A stretch of DNA of 64,000 bases, from positions 160,913 through 224,912 of the forward strand of contig CAJTFD010000007.1 in the NCBI GenBank assembly GCA_910575625.1, written 5' to 3'. A program made the position numbers and the translations under genes. This document shows positions 1 to 8,926 of this stretch, one piece after another. The stretch is from Clostridia bacterium. GTDB taxonomy: Bacteria; Bacillota; Clostridia; Lachnospirales; Lachnospiraceae. The stretch's first letter is position 1. Each line of letters opens with the position of its first letter. The notes beneath the pieces were generated by a model. The model was not told where the DNA came from. It worked only from the letters and a program-made list of their open reading frames with translations, and did no database searches.

Positions 1-871
1 AGATAAAGAAATACTGCTGTTTCAGGCGCAGCTCTTTTCCGGCATAGTGGTTGTCGTTGGGATAGAGCACTTCCACGATGTTGCGGGCTAAGTTCTCCTG
101 TTCCACCGCCTTCCTGTAATCCCCTTTGTCAAAGGACTCCAGCTGGAAGTCCACGATCGGCTGGGCATCCCAGATACGCAGGGTGTTTACGATGCCGTTG
201 CCGTAGCCCACGATGGGCATATCATAGGGGATCGCCTGCACGGACTGGTAGTTTTCCTGGATAAATTTCTGGCTCTTGGTCCGCTCGTCGTAATCCACCC
301 GCACATGACCGCCAAAACGCACCTCCACAGCGTACTCCGGACGGCGCAGTTCAAATGGATAGCCGTCTTTGAGCCAGTTATCCGGCTCTTCCACCTGGTA
401 GCCGTCCTTGATCGCCTGTTTGAACATACCGTAGCGGTAGCGGATCCCGCACCCATACGCGCAGTATCCCAGAGTCGCCAGGGAATCCAAAAAACACGCG
501 GCCAAACGTCCCAGACCACCGTTGCCCAGAGCCGGATCCGGCTCCTGGTCTTCGATCACATTCAGATCCAGACCCAGTTCTTCCAGGGCTTCCCGCACTT
601 CCTGCATGGCTGTCAGGTTCAAAAGATTGTTGCCCAGGGCACGGCCCATGAGGAATTCCATGGACATATAGTAGACGATCTTGGGATCTTTCTTATTATA
701 CGCCTCCTGGGTCTTGATCCAGTTGTCCATGATCACGTCTTCCACTTCGTAGGCCACAGCCTGGAAGATCTGCTGGGGAGTCGCCTCCTCCAGTGTCTTC
801 CTGTATAAGTTCTTTACATTTTCCCGGACTTCTTTTTTAAATATTTCTTTATCAAATTTTTCGCTCGTCAT
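1..871 (-). CDS. glgP: Glycogen/starch phosphorylase, N-terminal part (cut by window edge)
   Basis: This enzyme splits alpha-1,4-glucan with phosphate to give glucose-1-phosphate, in the cytosol. About 290 N-terminal residues are visible, beginning MTSEKFDKEIFKK. They include the family segments YYMSMEFLMGRAL and the glycine-rich DPALGNGGLGRLAACFLDS. The catalytic and PLP-binding C-terminal half lies outside the window. The ATG at 871 has GGAGG five bases upstream. The gene follows the ileS stop by 12 bases, so it may be read from the same transcript. The family is clear; the choice between glycogen and maltodextrin as substrate cannot be made from this fragment. Confidence 0.93.
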   Translation of the reverse strand, partial: MTSEKFDKEIFKKEVRENVKNLYRKTLEEATPQQIFQAVAYEVEDVIMDNWIKTQEAYNKKDPKIVYYMSMEFLMGRALGNNLLNLTAMQEVREALEELGLDLNVIEDQEPDPALGNGGLGRLAACFLDSLATLGYCAYGCGIRYRYGMFKQAIKDGYQVEEPDNWLKDGYPFELRRPEYAVEVRFGGHVRVDYDERTKSQKFIQENYQSVQAIPYDMPIVGYGNGIVNTLRIWDAQPIVDFQLESFDKGDYRKAVEQENLARNIVEVLYPNDNHYAGKELRLKQQYFFI

Positions 872-883
872 CCAAACCTCCAT

Positions 884-3800
884 CTATTTATCCATCTTCT
901 CCACACCTAAAGTTACTTTTTCAGAATTGATGTTCCATTCTTTCTCATAGCCGGCTGTCTGCCCCAGTGTCATATCCTCAGCCAAAACTTCCGGGCAGAT
1001 CTCCCGCTCATGCGCCCGCATCAGTCCCTCGATCCGCTCATTCCCAGCCGCAGAGACACGGATCTTATCGGTCACCTCAAAACCCGCCTCCTTGCGCATG
1101 GTCTGGACTTTGCTGATGATCTCACGGATGAAGCCCTCCTCGATCAGCTCCTCTGTCAGTTCCACATCCAGGACCACTGTCACATCCCCGTAGGAATCTG
1201 AACTGTACCGCTCCATCTGGGCCGTCTCGATCAACAGATCTTCTTCAGACAGAGCCACCGGGCTGCCGTCCACCTCAAACTGGAGACTGCCCTGGGATCT
1301 TAACTCTTCCATGGCTTTCGCCCCGTCCAGATCGGTGAGATAAGCGCGGATGCCATTTAACAGTTTTCCGTATCTCGGGCCCACGGTCTTGAGCTGGGGC
1401 TTAAAGTTGTAGGAGATAAAGCCGGAGACATCCTCTGTAAAAGTCACTTTCTTTACATTCAGCTCATCGGCGATGATCTCTGTGTAGATGCCGTCCAAGG
1501 CTTCCGACGCTTTCACGAACATCTCGGAGAGCGGCTGTCTGTTCTTTCTGTTTGCGCTGTTCCTGCAGGCCCGTCCCAGGACCACGATCTGCAGGAGCTC
1601 ATCCATCTTCCGCTCCAGTTCCTTGTCCACCCAGTCAATATTTGCCTGGGGATAACTGCATAGATGGATGCTCTCCGGCGCATCTTTGTCAATGCTGCGC
1701 ACCAGGTTCTGGTAGATCTCCTCTGTCATAAAGGGGATCATCGGCGCGGCCACTTTGCACACCTCCACCAGCGCGGTGTACAGGGTCATATACGCATTGA
1801 TCTTATCCTGGGGCATGTCTTTCGCCCAGAAACGCTCGCGGCTGCGCCGCACATACCAGTTGCTCATATCGTCCACGAATGCCTGCAGGGCCCGCGCGCT
1901 CTCCGGTATGCGGTAGTGCTCCATGTGGTCGTCCACGTCCGCGATCAGCGTGTTCAATTTGGAGAGCAGCCATTTATCCATGATGTTCAGTCTGTCGTAA
2001 TCCAATCTATATTTTGTCGCGTCAAAACCGTCGATATCCGCGTACAGCACGAAGAACGCATACGTATTCCACAGTGTGCCCATGAATTTGCGCTGGCCTT
2101 CCGTGACCGCTTTTCCGTGAAAACGGTTGGGCAGCCAGGGTGCGCTGTTCACGTAGAAATACCAGCGGATCGCGTCCGCGCCAAATTCTTCCAGCGCTTT
2201 AAAAGGATCCACGGCATTTCCCTTGGATTTGCTCATCTTCTGTCCATTCTCATCCTGTACATGACCCAGCACGATCACGTTGCGGTACGGCGCTTTATTG
2301 AAGATCAGCGTGGAGATCGCCAGCAGGGAATAGAACCATCCCCTTGTCTGATCCACCGCCTCGGATATGAAATCCGCCGGGAACTGCTGTTCAAAGATCT
2401 CCTTGTTTTCAAACGGATAATGATGCTGTGCAAAAGGCATGGCTCCTGAATCAAACCAGCAGTCGATCACCTCCGGCACCCGGCGCATCTTGCCGCCGCA
2501 TTTCGGACAGTGGAGCGTGACCTGATCGATGTAGGGCCTGTGCAGCTCGATCTCATCCGGACAGTCATCCGACATGGACTTTAACTCTTCGATACTGCCG
2601 ATGGCATGCATGTGGCCGCAGGAACACTCCCAGATATTTAAAGGCGTCCCCCAGTAGCGGTTCCGGCTGATCCCCCAGTCCTGGACATTTTCCAGCCAGT
2701 CGCCGAAACGCCCTTTTCCGATGCTCTCCGGGATCCAGTTGATCGTGTTGTTGTTGCGGATCAGATCCTCTTTCACCGCCGTCATCTTGATGAACCAGGA
2801 TTCCCGGGCATAGTAGATCAGCGGCGTGTCGCATCTCCAGCAATGGGGATAGCTGTGCTCGAACTTGGGTGCGTCAAACAGAAGATCTCTCTTCTCAAGA
2901 TCCTGCAAGATCTCTTTATCCGCATCCTTACAGAATGTGCCGGCCCAGTCCGTCTCCTGGGTCATCTTCCCGGCCTCGTCCACCAGCTGGACAAAGGGCA
3001 GGTCATATTTCCGGCCCACGTTGGCATCGTCCTCACCAAAAGCAGGAGCGATATGCACCACGCCTGTACCGTCTGTCAGCGTTACATAGGAGTCACAGGT
3101 CACATAGTGGGCTTTCTGCTCCACCTGTACAAAGTTAAAAAGCGGCTCGTATTCTTTATATTCCAGATCCCTGCCTGTATATGTCTCCAAGATCTCATAC
3201 GCCGGTTTCCCTTCTTCCGCCAGTCTGCCCAGCACTGTATCCAGCAGAGCCTGTGCCATGTAATAGACGTATCCGTCGGCGGCCTTTACTTTTACATACG
3301 TCTCCACCGGGTTTACACAGAGCGCCACGTTGGAGGGCAGCGTCCACGGCGTGGTCGTCCAGGCCAGGATATAGGCATCCTCGTCTCTCACCTTGAAACG
3401 CGCCACCGCGGAGCGTTCTTTCACATCCTTATATCCCTGGGCCACCTCGTGGCTGGATAGGGGCGTTCCGCAGCGGGGGCAGTAGGGCACGATCTTGTAC
3501 CCTTTATAGAGGAGCTTTTTCTCCCAGATCTGTTTTAGGGCCCACCACTCGGACTCGATGAAATCATTGTGGTAGGTCACATACGGATCGTCCATGTCCG
3601 CCCAGAATCCCACCGTCCCGGAGAAATCCTCCCACATGCCTTTGTATTTCCACACGCTCTCTTTACAGTGCTTGATGAAAGGCTCCAGACCGTATCCCTC
3701 GATCTGCTCCTTGCCGTCCAGCCCCAGGGAACGCTCCACCTCCAGTTCCACCGGCAGTCCATGGGTGTCCCATCCGGCTTTTCGCGGGACCATATTTCCC

Positions 3801-4024
3801 TTCATCGTGCGGTATCTGGGGATCATGTCCTTGATCACACGGGTCAGCACATGGCCGATGTGGGGCTTGCCGTTGGCCGTGGGCGGCCCGTCGTAAAATG
3901 TATACATGGGACTGCCCTCCCGCTCTTTCATACTCTTCTCGAAGATATGGTTTTCCTCCCAGAACTTCTCGATGTTCTTCTCTCTGTCTACAAAATTCAA
4001 AGCTGTATCCACTTTCTGATACAC
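884..4024 (-). CDS. ileS: Isoleucyl-tRNA synthetase
   Basis: Class I synthetase that charges tRNA-Ile in the cytosol; 1046 residues. HIGH is at residues 55-58 and KMSKS at 596-600, with the editing domain between them. The eukaryote-like start MYQKVDTALNF and the overall layout suggest the mupirocin-tolerant clade often found in clostridia; that is an inference from family resemblance. I chose the GTG at 4024 because AGGAGG lies nine bases upstream. An in-frame ATG at 4051 sits upstream of that ribosome site and would add nine residues. A promoter at 4300-4328 and a mobile element in the leader lie upstream, and glgP follows. Confidence 0.97.
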   Translation of the reverse strand: MYQKVDTALNFVDREKNIEKFWEENHIFEKSMKEREGSPMYTFYDGPPTANGKPHIGHVLTRVIKDMIPRYRTMKGNMVPRKAGWDTHGLPVELEVERSLGLDGKEQIEGYGLEPFIKHCKESVWKYKGMWEDFSGTVGFWADMDDPYVTYHNDFIESEWWALKQIWEKKLLYKGYKIVPYCPRCGTPLSSHEVAQGYKDVKERSAVARFKVRDEDAYILAWTTTPWTLPSNVALCVNPVETYVKVKAADGYVYYMAQALLDTVLGRLAEEGKPAYEILETYTGRDLEYKEYEPLFNFVQVEQKAHYVTCDSYVTLTDGTGVVHIAPAFGEDDANVGRKYDLPFVQLVDEAGKMTQETDWAGTFCKDADKEILQDLEKRDLLFDAPKFEHSYPHCWRCDTPLIYYARESWFIKMTAVKEDLIRNNNTINWIPESIGKGRFGDWLENVQDWGISRNRYWGTPLNIWECSCGHMHAIGSIEELKSMSDDCPDEIELHRPYIDQVTLHCPKCGGKMRRVPEVIDCWFDSGAMPFAQHHYPFENKEIFEQQFPADFISEAVDQTRGWFYSLLAISTLIFNKAPYRNVIVLGHVQDENGQKMSKSKGNAVDPFKALEEFGADAIRWYFYVNSAPWLPNRFHGKAVTEGQRKFMGTLWNTYAFFVLYADIDGFDATKYRLDYDRLNIMDKWLLSKLNTLIADVDDHMEHYRIPESARALQAFVDDMSNWYVRRSRERFWAKDMPQDKINAYMTLYTALVEVCKVAAPMIPFMTEEIYQNLVRSIDKDAPESIHLCSYPQANIDWVDKELERKMDELLQIVVLGRACRNSANRKNRQPLSEMFVKASEALDGIYTEIIADELNVKKVTFTEDVSGFISYNFKPQLKTVGPRYGKLLNGIRAYLTDLDGAKAMEELRSQGSLQFEVDGSPVALSEEDLLIETAQMERYSSDSYGDVTVVLDVELTEELIEEGFIREIISKVQTMRKEAGFEVTDKIRVSAAGNERIEGLMRAHEREICPEVLAEDMTLGQTAGYEKEWNINSEKVTLGVEKMDK

Positions 4025-4075
4025 TAGAATATACCTCCTGACAACTTTCATTCACGGCAATATCTGCCAATACGG

Positions 4076-4100
4076 AAAAACCGCCCTGTAAAAAGAGCGG
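4076..4100 (-). terminator. Terminator-like hairpin in the ileS leader
   Basis: Read leftward, CCGCTC pairs with GGGCGG around an eight-base loop and is followed by five T. It lies between the ileS promoter and the start codon, so it could attenuate ileS. Clostridial ileS genes are often under T-box control, and this could be the surviving terminator of such a leader. However, the T-box core GGTGGNACCGCG is not present and the remaining leader is too short for a full T-box. The stem has only six pairs, one of them a wobble. Confidence 0.4.
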
Positions 4101-4112
4101 GCACGATGCTGC

Positions 4113-4278
4113 TTAGAGTGTGCTTGAAAACCGCTTTATATCAACCGTATGGCACGATCTGTGGGAAATCTGTTCCGCATGAGGCGGCGCAGCCAGCTGC
4201 GGCAGCTGGAATGAAGAACGGATCTTTTGCAGATCGGGACGCGCAGACGGCATAAATGGGTTTTCAAACACACTCTAG
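4113..4278. mobile_element. MITE-like element, copy A (TA-flanked, about 162 bp)
   Basis: The ends are near-perfect inverted repeats, GAGTGTGCTTGAAAACC on the left against the complement of GGTTTTCAAACACACTC on the right, with a TA dinucleotide just outside each. There is no coding capacity. The interior is palindromic, with CGATCTG/CAGATCG and a central stem CCAGCTG-CGG-CAGCTGG at 4193-4209. A diverged full copy is at 61224-61387 and a lone right end at 38575-38593. TA target duplication fits mobilisation by an IS630/Tc1-type transposase; no such transposase is in the window. The copy sits inside the ileS leader. Confidence 0.75.
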
Positions 4279-4299
4279 ACTAAAAATCTACCGATAATA

Positions 4300-4328
4300 A
4301 ATATACCCGGGTCTTGGCATTTTGTCAA
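4300..4328 (-). promoter_or_regulatory. Promoter of ileS
   Basis: Read leftward there is a consensus -35 TTGACA (4323-4328), a 17-base spacer and a -10 TATATT (4300-4305). The predicted start is about 4293, just upstream of the mobile element, so the element would be transcribed as part of the ileS leader. Confidence 0.75.
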
Positions 4329-4371
4329 GGTTTAAAGAAAGGGGATGTCCAAAGACAGCCGCCACTCTCCC

Positions 4372-4905
4372 TCACTCCACCAGCCCCATCTTATCGAACG
4401 GAAAATACCGAAACCCCGCCTTCGCCTCGATCCGGTCCCGGCTGACAAAAGGCTGTTCCCAGAACCTGGAATCCTCCGAATGATTCCGATTATCCCCCAT
4501 CATAAAATAGCAATCCAACGGCACAACATAAGGCCCCGCATCCCCTTTTGGCATTTCCGCCACGAAACTGTCGTCCAGTGGTTCCCGTGCATCATTGATA
4601 TACACCTCACCGTCGATCACTTCCACCTTTTCCCCGGGAAGCCCGATCACCCGTTTGATATACAATTTGGACTCGTCACCCGGCGGCCGGAAGATCACGA
4701 TATCGAACCTCTTGGGCTCTTCATTGATGTACGCCAGACGATTGCCGAAGATCCGGTCGCCCACCATGATCGTCCTCTCCATAGATCCCGACGGGATCTG
4801 GGCATTGACCACCACCACCCTGCTCAAGAACGCTGCGCAGCAGGCGGCGATAACAATGATCTTGATATATGAAAAGGCTTCTCTCCATCCTGTTCTCTTC
4901 TCCAA
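4372..4905 (-). CDS. lepB: Signal peptidase I
   Basis: Membrane-bound serine protease (S26A) that removes signal peptides from exported proteins. It has one N-terminal membrane segment (about residues 13-31) followed by the catalytic domain. The nucleophile is Ser41 in IPSGSMERTI and the general base is Lys84 in YIKRVIGLPGE. MGDNRNHSEDSR is the conserved late box. I chose the TTG at 4905, which has GGAGGG six bases upstream and gives 177 residues. A longer reading from ATG 5037 would run back through the divergent thiC promoter and is unlikely. It stands alone, divergent from thiC. Confidence 0.93.
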   Translation of the reverse strand: MEKRTGWREAFSYIKIIVIAACCAAFLSRVVVVNAQIPSGSMERTIMVGDRIFGNRLAYINEEPKRFDIVIFRPPGDESKLYIKRVIGLPGEKVEVIDGEVYINDAREPLDDSFVAEMPKGDAGPYVVPLDCYFMMGDNRNHSEDSRFWEQPFVSRDRIEAKAGFRYFPFDKMGLVE

Positions 4906-4994
4906 ACGATCCCTCCATTCCAAACACGATCCTATTATGTAGTATTTTACACGAAATGCACTTAAATGAAAATGGGAATTTTCCATAAATGAAA

Positions 4995-5023
4995 TTGTAA
5001 AAACAGGCTCCGTGATGTATGAT
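4995..5023 (+). promoter_or_regulatory. Promoter of thiC
   Basis: TTGTAA (4995-5000), a 17-base spacer and TATGAT (5018-5023). The implied start near 5030 leaves a leader of about 25 bases before the thiC ATG. That is too short for the TPP riboswitch that usually controls thiC. Confidence 0.6.
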
Positions 5024-5053
5024 AGTCTAAAAAACATGGACCAGGAGGATGAT

Positions 5054-6361
5054 ATGGACTACAGCACACAAATGGACGCGGCGAGAAAAGGCATCCTGAC
5101 ACCCCAGATCAAAGAAGTCGCCGAAAAAGAACATATGCCCGCTGACCAACTGATGAAATTGGTCGCCGAAGGAAAAGTCGCCATCTGCGCCAACAAACGC
5201 CACACCTGTTTAAGACCGGAAGGCGTCGGGAGCATGCTGCGCACAAAAGTCAATGTGAACCTGGGCGTTTCCAGGGACTGCAAAGACTACGACATTGAAA
5301 TGCAAAAAGTGATGAGCGCCGTAAACTTAGGCGCAGAAGCGATCATGGATCTGTCCAGCCACGGCGACACCCAGCCTTTTAGACAAAAACTGACCCAGGA
5401 ATGCCCCGTCATGATCGGGACCGTCCCCGTATACGACAGCGTCATCCATTACCAGAGAGACCTTGGCGAGCTGACCGCAAAAGATTTCATAGATGTGATC
5501 CGGCTCCATGCTGAAGACGGCGTGGATTTCGTGACCCTGCACTGCGGCATCACCAGGAAGACCATCGAGCAGATCCGCCGGCACAAGAGGAAGATGGACA
5601 TCGTCAGCCGGGGCGGGAGCCTGGTCTTTGCATGGATGAGCATGACCGGGGAGGAGAATCCTTTTTATAGATATTATGATGAGATCCTGGATATCTGTGA
5701 AGAGTACGACGTGACCATCTCCCTGGGGGATGCCTGCCGCCCGGGCTGCCTGGCCGACGCATCAGATGTGTGCCAGATAGAAGAATTGGTCCGCTTAGGC
5801 GAGCTGACCAAACGCGCCTGGGACCACAACGTCCAGGTCATGGTGGAGGGGCCGGGGCATGTCCCCTTGGATCAGGTAGCAGCCAATATGGAGATCCAAA
5901 AGAGCATCTGCATGGGCGCGCCTTTCTACGTGCTCGGCCCGCTGGTGACAGACATCGCTCCCGGCTACGACCACATCACAGCCGCGATCGGCGGTGCGGT
6001 GGCGGCCATGAGCGGCGCAGCCTTTCTCTGTTATGTGACCCCCGCCGAACATCTGGCCCTGCCAAATGTGGAGGACGTAAAACAGGGGATCATCGCCTCC
6101 AAGATCGCCGCCCACGCCGCTGACATCGCCAAAGGGATCCCCGGCGCACGCGCGATCGACGACCGCATGGCCGATGCGCGCAAGGCCCTGGACTGGGACG
6201 CCCAGTTCGCCTGTGCCCTGGACCCGGAAACAGCAAGAGCCATCCGCACGGACAGGCTCCCCGAAGACGATCACAGCGACACCTGCAGCATGTGCGGTAA
6301 ATTCTGCGCCGTGCGCAGCATGAATAAAGCTCTGGCCGGCGAATACATCGATATTTTATAG
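5054..6361 (+). CDS. thiC: Phosphomethylpyrimidine synthase ThiC
   Basis: Radical-SAM enzyme that rearranges aminoimidazole ribotide to hydroxymethylpyrimidine phosphate in thiamine synthesis. It is 435 residues, the usual length for the short bacterial form. The C-terminal cluster motif is C411-x2-C414-x4-C418, the ThiC form of the radical-SAM cysteines. Strongly conserved stretches such as [11 protein letters not shown] and CYVTPAEHL are present. The ATG at 5054 has AGGAGG five bases upstream; an in-frame ATG at 5012 lies within the promoter. No other thi gene is adjacent. Confidence 0.97.
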   Translation: MDYSTQMDAARKGILTPQIKEVAEKEHMPADQLMKLVAEGKVAICANKRHTCLRPEGVGSMLRTKVNVNLGVSRDCKDYDIEMQKVMSAVNLGAEAIMDLSSHGDTQPFRQKLTQECPVMIGTVPVYDSVIHYQRDLGELTAKDFIDVIRLHAEDGVDFVTLHCGITRKTIEQIRRHKRKMDIVSRGGSLVFAWMSMTGEENPFYRYYDEILDICEEYDVTISLGDACRPGCLADASDVCQIEELVRLGELTKRAWDHNVQVMVEGPGHVPLDQVAANMEIQKSICMGAPFYVLGPLVTDIAPGYDHITAAIGGAVAAMSGAAFLCYVTPAEHLALPNVEDVKQGIIASKIAAHAADIAKGIPGARAIDDRMADARKALDWDAQFACALDPETARAIRTDRLPEDDHSDTCSMCGKFCAVRSMNKALAGEYIDIL

Positions 6362-6382
6362 AACGCCCCAGACCAACACGGA

Positions 6383-6415
6383 CCCACGGTACACCAGATG
6401 CCGTGGGCCATTTAT
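6383..6415 (+). terminator. Probable terminator after thiC
   Basis: CCCACGG (6383-6389) pairs perfectly with CCGTGGG (6401-6407), followed by a weak T-containing tail. The position directly after thiC fits termination, but the T-tract is poor. Confidence 0.45.
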
Positions 6416-6423
6416 CCCCAGAA

Positions 6424-6477
6424 AATATTCATTTTTTATGAATATTTGTTGCATATTCCCTTCTTTTGATGTATAAT
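6424..6477 (+). promoter_or_regulatory. argC promoter with upstream palindrome (possible ArgR operator)
   Basis: The promoter is TTGCAT (6449-6454), 17 bases, TATAAT (6472-6477). Just upstream is a perfect nine-base inverted repeat, AATATTCAT at 6424-6432 and ATGAATATT at 6438-6446, spaced by five T. The TGAATA/TATTCA halves resemble arginine-repressor boxes, although the halves face the opposite way from the classical box. Control by arginine is therefore an inference. Confidence 0.5.
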
Positions 6478-6578
6478 TATGCGATCAGCCGCAAGAATTC
6501 CTTTTCCACTTTACAGATCAAAAAAAATATCATATGATATCCAGAGTTATTTTTTTAAGAAAGGTTTGGTATAAGCTC

Positions 6579-7628
6579 ATGATAAAAGTAGGGATCATCG
6601 GCGCCACCGGATACGCAGGCGCAGAACTGGTCAGACTCCTGACAGCCCACAGAGGAGCCGAGATCATCTGGTACGGTTCCAAAAGCTACGTGGGACAGGA
6701 ATACGCCCAGATCTACCAAAATATGTTCCAGATCATCGAAGGCCCCTGTCTGGACGACAACATGGAGAAGATGTCCGAGCAGGCAGATGTGATATTCACC
6801 GCCACCCCACAGGGGCTGTGCGCATCTCTGTTAAACGAAGGGATCCTCTCCAGGGCCAAGATCATCGACTTGAGCGCCGATTTCCGCATCAAGGACGTGG
6901 CAAAATACGAAAAATGGTACAACCTTGGACACCCCTCCCCCCAGTTCGTCCAAGAAGCCGTCTACGGGCTGTGCGAGATCAACAGGGAAGAGATCCGCGG
7001 GGCACGGCTGATCGCCAATCCGGGCTGCTACCCCACATGCTCCATCCTGAGCATCTATCCTTTATTAAAAGAAGGGATCTTAGACCCCGCCACAGTGATC
7101 ATCGACGCAAAATCCGGTGTCTCCGGCGCGGGCCGCGGGGCCAAGACCGACAACCTGTTCTGCGAAGTGCACGACAGCATCAAAGCCTACGGCGTGACCA
7201 CACACCGCCACACACCGGAGATCGAGGACCAGTTGAGCCTGGCGGCCGGTGAAGAGATCTTGATCAATTTCACCCCGCACCTAGTACCCATGAACCGTGG
7301 GATCCTGGTCACCGCATACGCCTCCCTGAAAAAAGGCCGCGAGGACATCACAGAAGAAGAGATCCGGACCATCTATGACGACTACTATAAAGACGAAACC
7401 TTCGTCCGCGTATTGGAAAAAGGTCTCTGCCCCCAGACACGCTGGGTCAAAGGCAGCAACTATGTGGACGTAAACTTCACCATAGACCCCCGGACCCACC
7501 GCGTCGTCATGATGGGTGCGATGGACAACGTGGTCAAAGGCGCAGCCGGACAGGCCGTGCAGAACATGAACTTAATGTTCGGCTTGGAAGAGACCGAAGG
7601 TCTCCGACTCGTCCCCGTCTTCCCCTGA
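6579..7628 (+). CDS. argC: N-acetyl-gamma-glutamyl-phosphate reductase
   Basis: Third step of arginine synthesis: NADPH-dependent reduction of N-acetylglutamyl phosphate to the semialdehyde. The N-terminal dinucleotide fold starts GIIGATGYAGAELVRLL, and the catalytic Cys is in ANPGCYPT. Length is 349 residues, as expected. I chose the ATG at 6579 because the protein start then matches the family. The nearest purine-rich site (AAGAAAGG) is 14 bases upstream and the in-frame start at 6534 would add 15 unusual residues. It is the first gene of argCJBD. Confidence 0.95.
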   Translation: MIKVGIIGATGYAGAELVRLLTAHRGAEIIWYGSKSYVGQEYAQIYQNMFQIIEGPCLDDNMEKMSEQADVIFTATPQGLCASLLNEGILSRAKIIDLSADFRIKDVAKYEKWYNLGHPSPQFVQEAVYGLCEINREEIRGARLIANPGCYPTCSILSIYPLLKEGILDPATVIIDAKSGVSGAGRGAKTDNLFCEVHDSIKAYGVTTHRHTPEIEDQLSLAAGEEILINFTPHLVPMNRGILVTAYASLKKGREDITEEEIRTIYDDYYKDETFVRVLEKGLCPQTRWVKGSNYVDVNFTIDPRTHRVVMMGAMDNVVKGAAGQAVQNMNLMFGLEETEGLRLVPVFP

Positions 7629-7663
7629 TCCACAGAACATAGAAAAAGGAGGATCTTAAAAAC

Positions 7664-8893
7664 ATGGATTTCCAGATCATCGACGGAGGCGTGACCGCGG
7701 CCAAAGGTTTCATGTCCGCAGGCACAGCCGCCGGGATAAAGAAAAACGGCCAAAAAGACATGGCCCTTTTATACAGCGCCGCCCCTTGCCAGGCGGCAGG
7801 TACTTTCACCACCAACATCGTAAAAGCCGCCCCCGTAAAATGGGATCAGGCCCTTGTTGCTGACCAGCCCCATGTCCAGGCCGTGGTCTGCAACAGCGGC
7901 GTCGCCAACGCCTGCACCGGACAGGAAGGAATGGACATTTGCCAAAAGACCGCCCAGGAAGCCGCAAGACTCTTAAAGATCCCGGAGACCTCCGTCCTCA
8001 TCGCCTCCACAGGCGTGATCGGACAGCAGATCCCCATGGAACAGATCAAGAGGGGCCTCCCCGTCCTCACCGAAAACCTGTCCGCTGACCGGGAAGCCGC
8101 CATACAGGCCGCAGAAGCGATCATGACAACCGACACAGTCAAAAAAGAAGCCGCCGTGGCATTTACTTTAAGCGGAAAGACCATACATATCGGCGGCATG
8201 TGCAAAGGCTCCGGTATGATCCATCCGAACATGTGCACCATGCTGAGCTTCATCACCACCGATGCCAGCATCTCCAAAGAACTGCTGCAAAAAGCCCTGT
8301 CCCAGACCGTGGCCGACACCTACAACATGGTCTCCGTAGACGGGGACACCTCCACCAACGACACGGTCCTCCTGCTGGCAAACGGCATGGCCGAAAACCC
8401 CCAGATCACGGAGGAAAACGGAGACTACCAGCTTTTCCTGCAAGCCCTTTACCATGTAAATGAAACGCTGGCAAGATCCATCGCCGCAGACGGCGAAGGC
8501 TGCACGGCCCTCCTGGAAGCCACCGTCACAGGCGCCGGGAGCAAACAACAGGCCGCCGCACTGGCAAGATCCATCATATCTTCCAACCTGACCAAGGCCG
8601 CCATCTACGGCCACGATGCCAACTGGGGCCGGATCTTATGCGCCATGGGCTACGCTGGCGTGGACTTCGACCCGGAAAAAGTGGATCTCTATATGGAGAG
8701 CGCAGCCGGAAAGATCCAGATCATGAAAGACGGGACCGCCGCCGCTTACAGCGAAAAGACAGCCACTCAGATCCTGTCCGAAAACGCCGTCACGATCCTC
8801 GCCGACCTCCACGAAGGAGAGGCAGGAGCCACCGCCTGGGGCTGCGACCTGACCCATGGATACATCAACATCAACGCAGATTACCGCTCATAG
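7664..8893 (+). CDS. argJ: Glutamate N-acetyltransferase / N-acetylglutamate synthase ArgJ
   Basis: Recycles the acetyl group from N-acetylornithine to glutamate, and in bifunctional forms also acetylates glutamate from acetyl-CoA. The precursor cuts itself before a conserved Thr that becomes the nucleophile. Here this is Thr192 in GMIHPNMCTML, where the residue before it is Cys191 rather than the common Ala. The 409-residue length is typical. A strong AGGAGG precedes the ATG. It follows argC by 35 bases. Mono- or bifunctionality cannot be told from sequence; there is no argA in the window. Confidence 0.95.
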   Translation: MDFQIIDGGVTAAKGFMSAGTAAGIKKNGQKDMALLYSAAPCQAAGTFTTNIVKAAPVKWDQALVADQPHVQAVVCNSGVANACTGQEGMDICQKTAQEAARLLKIPETSVLIASTGVIGQQIPMEQIKRGLPVLTENLSADREAAIQAAEAIMTTDTVKKEAAVAFTLSGKTIHIGGMCKGSGMIHPNMCTMLSFITTDASISKELLQKALSQTVADTYNMVSVDGDTSTNDTVLLLANGMAENPQITEENGDYQLFLQALYHVNETLARSIAADGEGCTALLEATVTGAGSKQQAAALARSIISSNLTKAAIYGHDANWGRILCAMGYAGVDFDPEKVDLYMESAAGKIQIMKDGTAAAYSEKTATQILSENAVTILADLHEGEAGATAWGCDLTHGYININADYRS

Positions 8894-8926
8894 ACACAAG
8901 AACAAAAACACAAGGAGCGCAAAACA

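Noticed and set aside
1664..2449. Rightward open frame of 261 codons inside ileS
   Set aside because: It is antisense to strongly conserved ileS codons and has no ribosome site, domain or neighbour support.
4025..4328. ileS leader considered as an intact T-box riboswitch
   Set aside because: The GGTGGNACCGCG core is missing and the non-element part of the leader is only about 100 bases.
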